A DNA stretch of 64,000 nt from Butyricimonas paravirosa. Its GTDB lineage: Bacteria; Bacteroidota; Bacteroidia; Bacteroidales; Marinifilaceae. Positions 1-8,967 of the stretch are shown here, piece after piece (the stretch's first letter is position 1; each line of letters starts with the position of its first letter). Under the pieces are notes generated by a model. It searched no databases and was not told the DNA's origin. It worked only from the letters and a program-made list of their open reading frames with translations. The position numbers and the translations under genes were made by a program. The stretch spans positions 3,658,001 to 3,722,000 of the forward strand of contig NZ_CP043839.1 in NCBI RefSeq assembly GCF_032878955.1. Reading direction: 5' to 3'.

Positions 1-2
1 TC

Positions 3-1577
3 ATTTTAATGCTACTGCCATGTTTCTCCTGTACGGACTGGCTGAATGTCGAGTCGGAGAAATCGGTGACTTATTTGAATTATTTCAAAAGTGAGAGCGA
101 TCTGGAAAAAGTGCTGATCTCGATTTTTGGTTATGAAAAGGCTTTGTATGCTCCGGCGAATCCGGAAGCATTCGGGTATGTCGGGTTGCTTTGTGATGAT
201 GCGGGGGCTAGAAAGGGGTATAAGGAGTTGAATGTACTTGATTTTTATAGTAACCAGTATATGGAAGGATGGTCCCGTTATTATTCTTTGATATATCTCG
301 TTAATATGTTGGAAGAGAACCGTTATCGGTTTGAAAATATTTCGGAAGAACGGACTGATTATTGGATAGCACAGGCTAATTTTGCAAAGGCTCTTGCCTA
401 TTTTACCCTTGCCCAGAAATGGGGGGAAGCCCCGATGGCTCCCTCGACGGAATCTATCGATGTCGTGGGAAAGAGTTCCGTGGAGGATATATTGCAGGAA
501 GCGATACGTTGTGCTGAAATTGCTTTGAGTTTGCCGACACATGAGAACTTGACGGATGCGAACGGGGAGGCTGTGACTTCCAAACAATATGCCAGTTTGG
601 GGAGTGTCCACACGCTGTTGGCAAATATTTATGCGTGGATGGGAGGATTGTACGGAGAAACTTCTTATTGGGAGAAGGCCGAAAGCCATGCTTCGCAGGT
701 GATTGATGGAAAAGTCGGTTTTTACAAGTTGGAAGGAGATATAAAGTCTGTGGTAAACAATACATTGGGAGGAAATCGGAAAAGTGATGAAACTATCTTC
801 ACGATAGAAGTCAATAGCCAGGATGACAATAAATATTCATCAGCATGGTTTTCTGCAATTTATCCGGGGCAATCTTTGATTGATTACCCTTATGACCACG
901 CCTCTCCTGAAGCGTTGGAAACCAATACCGATAAACCGCGTATACTCGTGAACACGGTTTATAATATCTTTCTGGAGGAAAAAGACCAGAGAAGAAAAGA
1001 GTATTGGAAAGAATTGGGAGAAGCCAGTTATGAGGGATCAACTTGGGAAGAAGACCCCGAAACGGGTGATTGGGTAGAGGTGCCGGTTACGATTATTTCC
1101 GAGTATGCATTTTTGAACAAGTGGCAGGAACCTATTGTTTCTTCTAATCCTGATATTATTGGTGAAGAAGGACGTATTCCATTGTTGGGAATGGAAGGTA
1201 ATCGTGTTATCTGGCGATTGGCGGACTTGATTTTGTTAAGAGCAGAATGTCGTGCCCGGTTGGGGATGGCAACGGCAGTGGATGATCTGGACCAGATCAG
1301 GATTCGTGCCGGACTGGAAAGATATGACGAGAGTACAAACCTGGAAACACTGCGTAGAGAGATTTTCCGGGAAAGGGAAAGAGAATTATTCGGGGAAGGA
1401 CAACGTTATTATGATGCGGTTCGGAACGGTTATTTAAAAGAACTGTCAGATGAGTACGGGGCGTTGACGGATACGGACATAAAGAACGGGGCTCTTTACC
1501 TGCCTGTTAATTCAAATACACTTTTAAAGAAAAACCCATTGATGACACAAAATACATATTGGTTATGGAGAGAATAA
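3..1577 (+). CDS. RagB/SusD family outer-membrane lipoprotein, 5' end cut by window edge
   Basis: SusD-type surface lipoprotein that would cap a SusC barrel and bind the nutrient before TonB-driven import. The frame is open to the left edge, so the ATG at 9 lies inside the signal peptide and the real start is outside. The lipobox ends at a Cys 8 codons after that ATG and is followed by TDWLNVES, a typical SusD mature start. TPR-like helices occupy the N-terminal half. The C-terminal block with RLADLILLRAECRARLG and the ending NPLMTQNTYW are characteristic of the family. The SusC partner should lie just left of the window. The last codons overlap the next gene. The substrate cannot be told from sequence. 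Confidence 0.92.
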   Translation: MLMLLPCFSCTDWLNVESEKSVTYLNYFKSESDLEKVLISIFGYEKALYAPANPEAFGYVGLLCDDAGARKGYKELNVLDFYSNQYMEGWSRYYSLIYLVNMLEENRYRFENISEERTDYWIAQANFAKALAYFTLAQKWGEAPMAPSTESIDVVGKSSVEDILQEAIRCAEIALSLPTHENLTDANGEAVTSKQYASLGSVHTLLANIYAWMGGLYGETSYWEKAESHASQVIDGKVGFYKLEGDIKSVVNNTLGGNRKSDETIFTIEVNSQDDNKYSSAWFSAIYPGQSLIDYPYDHASPEALETNTDKPRILVNTVYNIFLEEKDQRRKEYWKELGEASYEGSTWEEDPETGDWVEVPVTIISEYAFLNKWQEPIVSSNPDIIGEEGRIPLLGMEGNRVIWRLADLILLRAECRARLGMATAVDDLDQIRIRAGLERYDESTNLETLRREIFRERERELFGEGQRYYDAVRNGYLKELSDEYGALTDTDIKNGALYLPVNSNTLLKKNPLMTQNTYWLWRE

Positions 1578-2230
1578 ATCAGATTGCAAAAGGAATGGTG
1601 GTCGTGATGATCGTGGCGTTCTGTTCCTGTACAAAATATAATTATATTGACGGTGGAATTGCCAATGGTGTACATGATTGCACCATGTGGGAATATTTTC
1701 ACACGGATAGTTACAATTGGGATTCTACAATTATCATGATCGAACATGCCGGGTTAAAATCACTTTTTGACGGGACGGGAGAATATGAACAGATTACGTT
1801 CTTCGGTTTGACCAATCTAAGTATTCTTCGTTACATGATGATCAATAATGATGGATTGGAAGAGACAGATCCTCATTATATGCATCGGGTTACGGATATT
1901 CCCAAGGGGAAATGTCAGGATATCCTACAAAAACTAGTGGTACCGCAACGGCTGATGTTAAATGACATTCCCCGGGGAAGTCGGTTACTTCAGAAACAGC
2001 AGTACGTGGAAACCGGTGGTGTAGAGTATGATTGTGTGAAAGGGAAAGTCTTCCTGTGGACGTTACGGGGAACTTATAATAATGTTCAGGATGCAGGAGA
2101 AGTCCAGTTTTATTTGGCCAGTCATAATATGGATAACATAAGAAACGAGCAAATCGTCTCCACGGATATTCAAACGACCAACGGGGTGGTACAAGCGTTA
2201 AACTACGATTTCAGGTTTACTAATTTCTAA
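1565..2230 (+). CDS. FAS1 (fasciclin)-like lipoprotein of the SusCD operon
   Basis: Probable surface lipoprotein of about 221 residues. The frame opens with TTG at 1559, but the ATG at 1565 is the better start; it overlaps the end of the SusD gene by 13 bp, implying co-transcription and coupling. A hydrophobic stretch ends in the lipobox AFCSC. The body resembles a single fasciclin domain: a TMWEYF start, a helix with IIMIEHAGLKSLFDG, then TFFGLTNLSI, and near the end the H2-like segment VSTDIQTTNGVVQALN. FAS1 lipoproteins are frequent third genes of Bacteroidota SusCD loci and may aid adhesion or ligand capture. The domain call is by eye from the motif pattern. Confidence 0.7.
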   Translation: MERINQIAKGMVVVMIVAFCSCTKYNYIDGGIANGVHDCTMWEYFHTDSYNWDSTIIMIEHAGLKSLFDGTGEYEQITFFGLTNLSILRYMMINNDGLEETDPHYMHRVTDIPKGKCQDILQKLVVPQRLMLNDIPRGSRLLQKQQYVETGGVEYDCVKGKVFLWTLRGTYNNVQDAGEVQFYLASHNMDNIRNEQIVSTDIQTTNGVVQALNYDFRFTNF

Positions 2231-2241
2231 AAGGGAAAACT

Positions 2242-3030
2242 ATGAAAAAATTAATATATCTATTGATTGCGGGATGTGCGTTTTTCTTTTCCTCGTGTGA
2301 GAAAATAGAAGTCGGTTATCTCGTGACAGGTACGGCAGGTTACCCGATTGATACCTTGTATATTTATGATATTGGGGGACAGTATGATGGCTTGGTTGCC
2401 CTGCGGGATGGAGTTGAATCTTCGGAAAAAGTGTTAAGTCTTACGGCATCGTGTGAGGAGTGGGAGGCGGAAACCCAAAGAAGAAGTGATGAACGTTATG
2501 ATTATGAAGATGACGTATACTATCCGGCAATGGATGCTTGGGAGGCTAATCCCACACAGGAAAACACGGATGCGTTGGATGAGGCTGAGGAACGGCTTGG
2601 TGAGTTGGTTGCCGCTTGGAAAGAGGCCCGGAAGACCTATTGGAATTATTTGGATGAACTCGATGCGGCCATACTTGAGATTGCCGGAATGACAAAAGAC
2701 GAGATATATGACGGGATTGAAAAAATCCAGAACACGATAACTTACCAGATTCCTTGGTTTACCTCTTCGATACAGGGGGTGTTGGGGACTGAACCTTTGC
2801 AGTATTCGATTGTCAGCGTGAAGAACGAGAGTGCCGAAAATGCGGCGTTGTTTAATGAAAGTTTGTCTATTGTAGGCGGGGGAAGAATGTATGTTGCCTA
2901 TGATGTGAAAGCTCCGGTGGGTGTGTATACGGTTTCCATTAAGGTGGAAAACGAGGGACAGTCTGCCGTATTGGAGGATATTTTCACTTTTGTAATCGAG
3001 ACGGCAGAGGATGCCACGGAAGGAGAATAA
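2242..3030 (+). CDS. Hypothetical lipoprotein of the SusCD operon with a charged helical middle
   Basis: Unrecognised 262-residue lipoprotein. The signal sequence ends in the lipobox FFSSC (Cys19). Residues about 65-140 are rich in Glu, Asp, Trp and Arg and look like a helical hairpin or coiled coil (EEWEAETQRRSDERYDYEDD, then DALDEAEERLGELVAAW). The C-terminal 90 residues look like a beta-sandwich (VYTVSIKVENEGQSAVLEDI). It starts 11 bp after the FAS1 gene, so it belongs to the same operon and is probably an accessory surface binding protein. No catalytic motif was seen. Confidence 0.7.
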   Translation: MKKLIYLLIAGCAFFFSSCEKIEVGYLVTGTAGYPIDTLYIYDIGGQYDGLVALRDGVESSEKVLSLTASCEEWEAETQRRSDERYDYEDDVYYPAMDAWEANPTQENTDALDEAEERLGELVAAWKEARKTYWNYLDELDAAILEIAGMTKDEIYDGIEKIQNTITYQIPWFTSSIQGVLGTEPLQYSIVSVKNESAENAALFNESLSIVGGGRMYVAYDVKAPVGVYTVSIKVENEGQSAVLEDIFTFVIETAEDATEGE

Positions 3031-3076
3031 GGAATAGCATTATGGGAGAGGGAAACCATTGGTTGGTCACCTCTCC

Positions 3077-3101
3077 CCATTACACAGGTGGAGAACCTGT
3101 A
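3077..3101. repeat. Small inverted repeat between lipoprotein and thioredoxin genes
   Basis: ATTACACAGGT is mirrored by ACCTGTAAT with a 5-nt loop. Its sequence resembles the arms of the larger palindromes elsewhere in the window (TTACACAGGGGGAG at 48961). There is no T-run, so it is probably not an intrinsic terminator. Confidence 0.4.
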
Positions 3102-3130
3102 ATGCAGAATAATAAACTAGGAATCATTTT

Positions 3131-4405
3131 ATGAAGAAAATACTTTTTATCCTTATATTCTTCATGGGAATATTGGGAGAATCGAGTGCCCAAATGAATT
3201 TGTTTAAAGGGTCTTTCGAGGAAGCGTTAAAAAAGGCACGAGAGGAAAAGAAATCACTTTTTGTCGATTTTTATGCAGATTGGTGTGGTCCCTGTAAGGC
3301 AATGGCAACCCAGGTATTTCCCCAAAAAGAAGTGGGGGATTATTTTAACTCCCGTTTCATCTGTGTACAGGTGAATGTAGAGGCGGGAGAAAATACGAAG
3401 TTGGCAAAAAGTTATAATATCACGGGATTGCCTTCGATGGTGTTTATGGATACGGAAGGTAAGGAACTGCGGCGTGTATTGGGCGTGGTTAACCCCAAAG
3501 GGTTAGTGAAAGAGGCTAAAATAGCATTGGGGGAAGAATTAAGTTTTGAACAACTGTACGAGTTATATAAAAAGAAGAAGAAAGATTACGACGTGCAGCA
3601 GAAATTGCTGCTTGAGGCCCCGGAATTTATGCAACGGCAAGAGGGATATGAACGGGAGAAATGGGGTGCCCGGCTGAAAAATCTGTTTCCGGATTACGTG
3701 AAAAATAAGAAAATAGAGAATATGATGAATGAAACGGATTTTACGCTTCTGGTCATGTATCATTCCCGGACATCGGAAAAAGACCCGATCTTTGATTTCA
3801 TGGTGGCTCATTTTAACGAGGGCGTGCAACTGGTCGGGAAGGAAGAAGTTTGCGCTTATTTGATAGGGTTAAACAACAGTTATATTATTCAATTGTGTAA
3901 AAAAGGAGACCCGGCGTACAGGGATCGTTTGAAACGGGTGGGTGAAGATTTGAAAGAGGTGTATTCCGGGATAACTTTCGGATCGTTGTCCGTGTTGGAA
4001 GCGATTACCTTGTTGTCCGATGCTACCTACTACCTGTACAAACATGACGAAGGGAAATTCTTTGAGAACATGGACAAATATCTAGCAGGTTTGGGAGAAC
4101 AGGCCACGTTGGAGGATTATACTCAGCCTTTGGAGGATCTTTCCGTGGCTTATAACGGGGGATTGTCAAAACCAGCATACGTGAAAAGTATCGTGTGGAT
4201 TACGAAAGCTCTGGAAAAGGACATGACACCGGATTTACGGACTCGCTTGTTAATCATGATGGGACAATGTTTCCAGAATACGGACAATCGGGAGAAGGCT
4301 AAACAATGTTACAATCAGGCATTTCTGGCAAGTGCGGAGATTTCGAATAAGATGCAGATGAAACAAATTCAAGAAACAATACAACAGAGTTTACAAGGAC
4401 TTTAG
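3131..4405 (+). CDS. Exported thioredoxin-fold protein with helical C-terminal region
   Basis: A 424-residue protein with a signal peptide (about 1-20, cut near ESSA-QM). A thioredoxin domain spans about 25-135, with active site WCGPCK (Cys52, Cys55) and cis-Pro101 in TGLPSMVF. It should be a periplasmic disulfide reductase or oxidoreductase. The remaining 290 residues are helical and TPR-like near the end (LLIMMGQCFQNTDNREKAKQCYNQAF). It follows the SusD, FAS1 and lipoprotein genes after a 100-bp gap and is probably the last gene of that operon. It is similar in layout to the protein at 21772-22845, which closes the second SusCD locus. Confidence 0.85.
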   Translation: MKKILFILIFFMGILGESSAQMNLFKGSFEEALKKAREEKKSLFVDFYADWCGPCKAMATQVFPQKEVGDYFNSRFICVQVNVEAGENTKLAKSYNITGLPSMVFMDTEGKELRRVLGVVNPKGLVKEAKIALGEELSFEQLYELYKKKKKDYDVQQKLLLEAPEFMQRQEGYEREKWGARLKNLFPDYVKNKKIENMMNETDFTLLVMYHSRTSEKDPIFDFMVAHFNEGVQLVGKEEVCAYLIGLNNSYIIQLCKKGDPAYRDRLKRVGEDLKEVYSGITFGSLSVLEAITLLSDATYYLYKHDEGKFFENMDKYLAGLGEQATLEDYTQPLEDLSVAYNGGLSKPAYVKSIVWITKALEKDMTPDLRTRLLIMMGQCFQNTDNREKAKQCYNQAFLASAEISNKMQMKQIQETIQQSLQGL

Positions 4406-4455
4406 TATTTAATTAATGATTAAAAAGTGCAGGATAGTGGGTTGAGATCGTAAAT

Positions 4456-5478
4456 TTAAAATCGAATATTACTTTGCACCGGATAATGATCGGAATACTT
4501 AACGGTATCACGAGTATAAGATACGGTGCCGAGTGTTGGTGCGTGCAGGATGTGGTCTATACGGAACGAGGGGAACTCCCCGATATACGTGTTTCCGAGA
4601 CCACGTCCTTTTTCAATGAAACAATCTTTCATCCTTTCGGACAACGTGTGATAAGCGAAGGAGATCGGGGTATCGTTGAAATCCCCGCAAATGATAACCG
4701 GGTAGGGGGATTGTAGCATATGATCTTTTATTATTTGCGCCTGTTTTGCCCGGTTCCGGTTGGCGGTAACCAGACGAGAAGATATCGTTTTGACGCCTTG
4801 CGTGGCATTTTGCGTGTTGCCACTGGTGAGTTCCTTGTATATCTGCTGTTCGTTTTTGCCTAACCGGTAGGATTCAAGATGTACAGAGTATACTCGGATC
4901 GTGTCTTTACCGATGGCTATGTCTCCATAAACACAGGCGGCCGAATGTCCCTTATCGAATTTAATCACGCCTTTGTTAATAATCGGATAGCGGGAGACAA
5001 GTGCGACGTCCCGATTGCGGTGATAATACGGGTAAGCAGGGAATTTTTTGAAGGAGGCTTCCCGTTGAGGAAATTCCTGCATACAAACGATGTCGTTACC
5101 GCTATTATTTATGTAATTTTCGATCTTTACAGCTGCATCCTTTTCGCCTACCCCCAGCATCTGGATATTGTAAGTCATGATGGAAAGGTCGTGGGGGGCA
5201 TCAGGTACGGTTTGCGGGTTCAATCCATAGTAAGTGGTAATTAACGGATACCCGGCCGCGATAATCAGTATGGATAGAATAGCTATCTTTTTCCAGCGTG
5301 CAATCCAGTAAAGTAGCAGGATAATGTTTACAATCAATAAATAATGATAGGTGTAGCCCAGCAGGGATGAAAAATAAAACACGTTAGGGTTAATATAGGG
5401 AGCGGTGTAGCTCCCAAGTAATCCGATCATGGCGATGATCGTGACGATCCTCATGATAATATCAAATAACCGGCCCAA
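4456..5478 (-). CDS. Membrane-anchored endonuclease/exonuclease/phosphatase family protein
   Basis: A 340-residue protein. Three hydrophobic segments occupy about residues 10-28, 44-60 and 66-85. An EEP (DNase I-like) domain follows from residue 97. Visible motifs are MTYNIQ (Asn), QEF (metal-binding Glu), CGDFND (catalytic Asp-Asn) and a final DHYPV (catalytic His). The family covers nucleases, sphingomyelinases and inositol phosphatases; the substrate here is unknown, but the domain would be held at the membrane. It lies downstream of two rhomboid genes on the same strand, separated by about 190 bp that contains a repeat element, so co-transcription is possible but unproven. Confidence 0.85.
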   Translation of the reverse strand: MGRLFDIIMRIVTIIAMIGLLGSYTAPYINPNVFYFSSLLGYTYHYLLIVNIILLLYWIARWKKIAILSILIIAAGYPLITTYYGLNPQTVPDAPHDLSIMTYNIQMLGVGEKDAAVKIENYINNSGNDIVCMQEFPQREASFKKFPAYPYYHRNRDVALVSRYPIINKGVIKFDKGHSAACVYGDIAIGKDTIRVYSVHLESYRLGKNEQQIYKELTSGNTQNATQGVKTISSRLVTANRNRAKQAQIIKDHMLQSPYPVIICGDFNDTPISFAYHTLSERMKDCFIEKGRGLGNTYIGEFPSFRIDHILHAPTLGTVSYTRDTVKYSDHYPVQSNIRF

Positions 5479-5507
5479 GGAATTTTAGATTTAATAATTT
5501 TAAATAG

Positions 5508-5640
5508 AACTCCTTCGTCAGCTTTGCTGCCACCTCCTCTATAAACAGAGGAGGAGCCGGAATCGTCTTCGTCTTTGGGAAAAGGTACCAGCTCTCCCTC
5601 TGTTTATAGAGGGAGTACCCCGAAGGGGAGAGGGAGTTTA
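5508..5640 (-). repeat. R1 double-hairpin intergenic repeat, copy A
   Basis: One of four copies of an element of about 130 bp. Each has two palindromic cores, CTCCCTCTATAAACAGAGGG and CCTCCTCTGTTTATAGAGGA, separated by about 40 bp, and ends in AAACTCC and GGAGTT. This copy reads on the minus strand, downstream of the rhomboid gene whose stop is at 5665. The other copies are at 41397-41528, 58416-58627 and 60079-60209. Confidence 0.85.
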
Positions 5641-5664
5641 TTTTCAATTCTCCATTCTCCATTT

Positions 5665-6591
5665 TCAATTGTTTTTCGATTTGAACAATATCTCCTTTTC
5701 TTCTTTTGTCAGGCTTTCATAACCATGTTTGGAGATTTTGTCCAAGATCCTGTTGATGCGGTCGTCTTTTCGTTTTTTGTACTCGTTATATTCCATGTCA
5801 TTCATGTCCGAGACTTTCTTTTTGTACTTGACTCTCATGGTCTTCTTACGGAATAGGCGGCTGTTGCCTAACTTGGTGAAGAGGGATGAAAGTCCTTTGG
5901 TCAAGTCGAGATTGCGACGGAAAGACAAGGTGAAAAGATAACCGAACAAGGCTCCCCCGAGGTGGGCAATATGCCCTCCCGCGTTACCGCTGGGGATACT
6001 TAGAAGGTCTATGACTGCCGTGAAGATCGCCAGGTGAATAAGTTTCACCGGGCCGATCAGAAACACGTATATCTTGTAGTTCGGGTGATAAGTACACACG
6101 GCGAACACGATGGCCATGACGGATGCCGAGGCACCGATGGCCCACGACTGGTAACGTTCAAGCTCGAAAGCGGGAAACAAGGCGTAGGCAGCCATGTAAA
6201 TGATAGCCCCGGTAATTCCCCCAAGGAGATACACTCCCGTGAGTTTCTGGCTGGAGAACGTGTTTTGAAAGATCGAACCGAACCAGTACAGCCAGAGCAT
6301 ATTAAACAACAAGTGTAGAAAACCGAACTGGGTGAACATGTAGGTAATTATCGTCCACGGCGTGTAAAGCAGGCGTTCCGGTAGTGCGGGAACACCCACG
6401 TAAGGCAACAGGAGTTGTTCGAATCCCCGTTGTCCGGCTAGTACGAAAAATACTTCCAGAATCTTGATGACGAGAAAAACACCGATATTGATATAGATCA
6501 GGCGGGTAAGTGCCGTTCCTTGTTTGAAGGAATTCTTTATCCCATTCCAGATTCCACCTGAAAAATTCGATCCATACGCCCTGTTGTACAT
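5665..6591 (-). CDS. Rhomboid family intramembrane serine protease
   Basis: A 308-residue inner-membrane protease. Six or so hydrophobic segments are visible between residues 30 and 220. The catalytic serine is Ser155 in IGASASVMA, and the catalytic histidine is His210 in AHLGGALFGY. The FNMLWLYWFG stretch near residue 100 matches the rhomboid L1/TM2 region. A charged cytosolic tail of about 85 residues follows (SDMNDMEYNEYKKRKDD). It lies 13 bp after another rhomboid gene on the same strand. The stop codon (CAATTGA) falls inside an AATTGAAAATGG repeat, so the last codons may have been set by repeat insertion. Substrates are unknown. Confidence 0.92.
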   Translation of the reverse strand: MYNRAYGSNFSGGIWNGIKNSFKQGTALTRLIYINIGVFLVIKILEVFFVLAGQRGFEQLLLPYVGVPALPERLLYTPWTIITYMFTQFGFLHLLFNMLWLYWFGSIFQNTFSSQKLTGVYLLGGITGAIIYMAAYALFPAFELERYQSWAIGASASVMAIVFAVCTYHPNYKIYVFLIGPVKLIHLAIFTAVIDLLSIPSGNAGGHIAHLGGALFGYLFTLSFRRNLDLTKGLSSLFTKLGNSRLFRKKTMRVKYKKKVSDMNDMEYNEYKKRKDDRINRILDKISKHGYESLTKEEKEILFKSKNN

Positions 6592-6604
6592 AACCTATCT
6601 TTTT

Positions 6605-7429
6605 CTAGTAAAACTTTTTGCTGTGTTTTCGCCAGTAAAGAATCAGGAAGAAACCGAAAAGCATACCACCCAAGTGTGCAAAGTGAGCCACGTTGTCACC
6701 TACCGAATTCTGTAAACCGAAGAACAATTCGGCGGCACCGTACAAAAGCACGAAATACTTCGCCTTGATGGGAATGGGAATGAACATCAAGTATAATTCG
6801 GTGTTCGGGAACAACATACCGAATGCCAGCAATATGCCGAAGACAGCCCCGGATGCCCCGATAGTCGGAACGTTGGTATAGGCCTGAATAATACTTTGCA
6901 TGTAATATTCTGCCTGTCCGGTAAACTGCGAACTGGCAGGTGCGGCATTCCAGGCATCGACAAATTGCATCAATTGCGAAAGTAACCTAGGGTTGCTCAC
7001 GTGAGAGCGGACGAACTCGGCGAAGACTCCCGCGTCGGGAGTACTTTGGAATGCATAGAATTGTTCCTGCATATTGTGTAGCCCGTACCAGCTTACCAGC
7101 GAGTGGAGTGCGGCAGCACCTAATCCGGTAACAAAATAGTAAATAATAAAACGTTTGGTACCCCATACCGATTCCAGTATCCGGCCGAACATGAACACGG
7201 CAAACATATTGAAGAAAAGGTGAGTAAGCCCTTCTTGCGTGAACATATGCGTGATATACTGGTAGATCTGGAAATACTGGGATTGCGGCAAGTGCATTCC
7301 AAGTATATTGACAAGATCAACGTCCGACCGCTGGCCGATCATGTTAACAGCTAGGAAAACGAGCACGTTGATAATGATGATGATCTTTACTGCCGGGGTG
7401 ATCCCGGCGAAGGGTCTATAATTGTTCAT
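6605..7429 (-). CDS. Rhomboid family intramembrane serine protease
   Basis: A 274-residue rhomboid. The catalytic serine is Ser193 in GASGAVFGIL and the histidine is His252 in FAHLGGMLFGF. The FFNMFAVFMFG motif is at about residues 72-82. A periplasmic insertion of about 70 residues (115-185) sits before the catalytic helix, which the neighbouring rhomboid lacks. Its start codon overlaps the stop codon of the PSP1 gene by 4 bp (ATGA), so the two are translationally coupled. It is followed 13 bp later by the second rhomboid. Confidence 0.93.
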   Translation of the reverse strand: MNNYRPFAGITPAVKIIIIINVLVFLAVNMIGQRSDVDLVNILGMHLPQSQYFQIYQYITHMFTQEGLTHLFFNMFAVFMFGRILESVWGTKRFIIYYFVTGLGAAALHSLVSWYGLHNMQEQFYAFQSTPDAGVFAEFVRSHVSNPRLLSQLMQFVDAWNAAPASSQFTGQAEYYMQSIIQAYTNVPTIGASGAVFGILLAFGMLFPNTELYLMFIPIPIKAKYFVLLYGAAELFFGLQNSVGDNVAHFAHLGGMLFGFFLILYWRKHSKKFY

Positions 7430-8859
7430 TGTTCAGCAGGTTTATTATTTTCCTTGTTTTCCGGTTTATTGTTTTTGTCTTGTTTACGTAACACTTTCGG
7501 TCCATCCGGGCGATTTGCCGGTTTCTCGTTGGAACGATTACCCTGTTGGTTGTTATTCCGGTTTTCGGGGCGGTGCTTGGGCCTGTTGCCTTGCCTGTTT
7601 TCGTTTCTATTCTCGTTCCTGTTTTCAGGCTTATTCCCCGTGTTGTTCCCCGGATTCTCCTTGGGTTTATTCTCGTTATTCGTGTTGTTGTTCTCTTTCT
7701 GGTTGTTTTTCCGGTTATTACGGTTTCTGGAGTGATTTCGTTTGCCTTGATTTTGTTTTTTCTCGTCAAAACGATTCAAGCTTTCTTCTCCCACCCCGTC
7801 CGTGTAACCGATGTTCACTTGTTCTTCTTTTTCGACATCGACAGCTTTTGCCGGAATTTGTCCCCGTTTGTTCATGGCGATGATCTCTTTCACACGGGCA
7901 ACGGATAGTTTGATTAACGTACCGCGTCCTTCTTTGTCGAAAGAGTAGGACATATTGCGACCGAAAATATCTGTTTTCTGGTGATATAGCATACCTTCGC
8001 CCGTGTTCAGCCAAATATTGGTGGACGGGAAATCTTTTTGCTCGTCAATATAAGCATCGACTTCGTAATTCAGACAACATTTCAACTTACCACATTGTCC
8101 TGCCAGCTTTTGCGGGTTCAAGGAAATGTCCTGATAACGGGCGGCAGAAGTGGAAACGGAAATAAAGTTCGTGATGAACGTGGAACAGCATAATTTACGT
8201 CCACACGACCCGATTCCCCCGATACGTCCTGCCTCCTGACGGGCCCCGATCTGTTTCATCTCGATCCGGATGTGGAATGTTTCCGCCAGAATCTTGATCA
8301 GTTTCCGGAAATCCACGCGGTCATTGGCGATGTAGTAGAAAATGGCTTTTGTCTTGTCCCCTTGGTACTCCACGTCCCCGATCTTCATGTCAAGTCCGAG
8401 TTCGGCAGCGATAACACGTGAGCGGATCATCGTGTCGTGTTCCAAGGCGATGGCCTGTTGCCATTTCTCGATGTCGTGGGGTTTTGCCTTCCGGTATATC
8501 TTTTTCAAGGGATTACGTTCCAAGTCGACTTTTTTCAGTCTCATCTGTTCCCGCACGAGTTCTCCCGTGAGGGATACAATCCCGATGTCGTGTCCAAGAG
8601 CTGCCTCCACGGCCACGATGTCCCCGATATTCAGTTTCAGGTTACTGTTGTTTAAATAAAAACCTTTCCTTGTATTTTTAAACCGGACTTCCACGATTTC
8701 AGAAGGAGTGCATCCTTCCGGGGTATCTTCCATCCAGTTATATACAGTGAGTTTTCCTGCCAGCAGGCGGTGGTCAATCACGGGGACAACCTGTGGTTGT
8801 TGCTTTATATTTTTGTTTTCGGAGTTATTCTGTACTTCTTCTTCGTTTATCTCGCTCAT
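7426..8859 (-). CDS. PSP1-domain protein, RicT (YaaT)-like
   Basis: A 477-residue protein with a PSP1/RicT core at about residues 35-310. Six conserved cysteines are visible: Cys219, 224 and 225 (GSCGRKLCC), and Cys256, 261 and 262 (QCGKLKCC). In Firmicutes, RicT cysteines help carry Fe-S clusters in the RicAFT complex that aids RNase Y processing. In Bacteroidota the role is less clear. The tail from about residue 365 is low complexity, dominated by Asn, Lys, Arg, Glu and Pro (NRNENRNENRQGNRPKH), and looks disordered and possibly RNA-binding. It lies between holB and the rhomboids, all on the minus strand, which matches the common Bacteroidota holB-ricT neighbourhood. Confidence 0.88.
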   Translation of the reverse strand: MSEINEEEVQNNSENKNIKQQPQVVPVIDHRLLAGKLTVYNWMEDTPEGCTPSEIVEVRFKNTRKGFYLNNSNLKLNIGDIVAVEAALGHDIGIVSLTGELVREQMRLKKVDLERNPLKKIYRKAKPHDIEKWQQAIALEHDTMIRSRVIAAELGLDMKIGDVEYQGDKTKAIFYYIANDRVDFRKLIKILAETFHIRIEMKQIGARQEAGRIGGIGSCGRKLCCSTFITNFISVSTSAARYQDISLNPQKLAGQCGKLKCCLNYEVDAYIDEQKDFPSTNIWLNTGEGMLYHQKTDIFGRNMSYSFDKEGRGTLIKLSVARVKEIIAMNKRGQIPAKAVDVEKEEQVNIGYTDGVGEESLNRFDEKKQNQGKRNHSRNRNNRKNNQKENNNTNNENKPKENPGNNTGNKPENRNENRNENRQGNRPKHRPENRNNNQQGNRSNEKPANRPDGPKVLRKQDKNNKPENKENNKPAEQ

Positions 8860-8864
8860 ACTGT

Positions 8865-8960
8865 ATTAATTGAAAATTGAAAATTGAAAATTGAAAATGA
8901 TGTGATATTTATTTTCGGTTTTCAATGGTTCAATTTTTAGTTTATATCTTTTAGTTTTTC
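8865..8960. repeat. R3-type A/T-rich tandem repeats between holB and the PSP1 gene
   Basis: Several tandem copies of the 8-bp unit TTGAAAAT are followed by degenerate ATTTTTAGTTTATATCTTTTAG units. It belongs to the same family of A/T-rich tandem stretches found at 15384, 42556, 45708 and 48860. Confidence 0.6.
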
Positions 8961-8967
8961 ATGTTTT

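Noticed and set aside
12..689. 225-codon minus-strand ORF over the SusD gene
   Set aside because: Shadow of the SusD coding frame, with no domain or start context.
1559..1564. TTG start for the FAS1-like lipoprotein
   Set aside because: An ATG two codons later keeps the same signal peptide and is the more likely start.
7422..7908. Cys/Phe/Val-rich plus-strand ORFs over the PSP1 gene tail
   Set aside because: They arise from the low-complexity Asn/Lys/Arg codons read in reverse.
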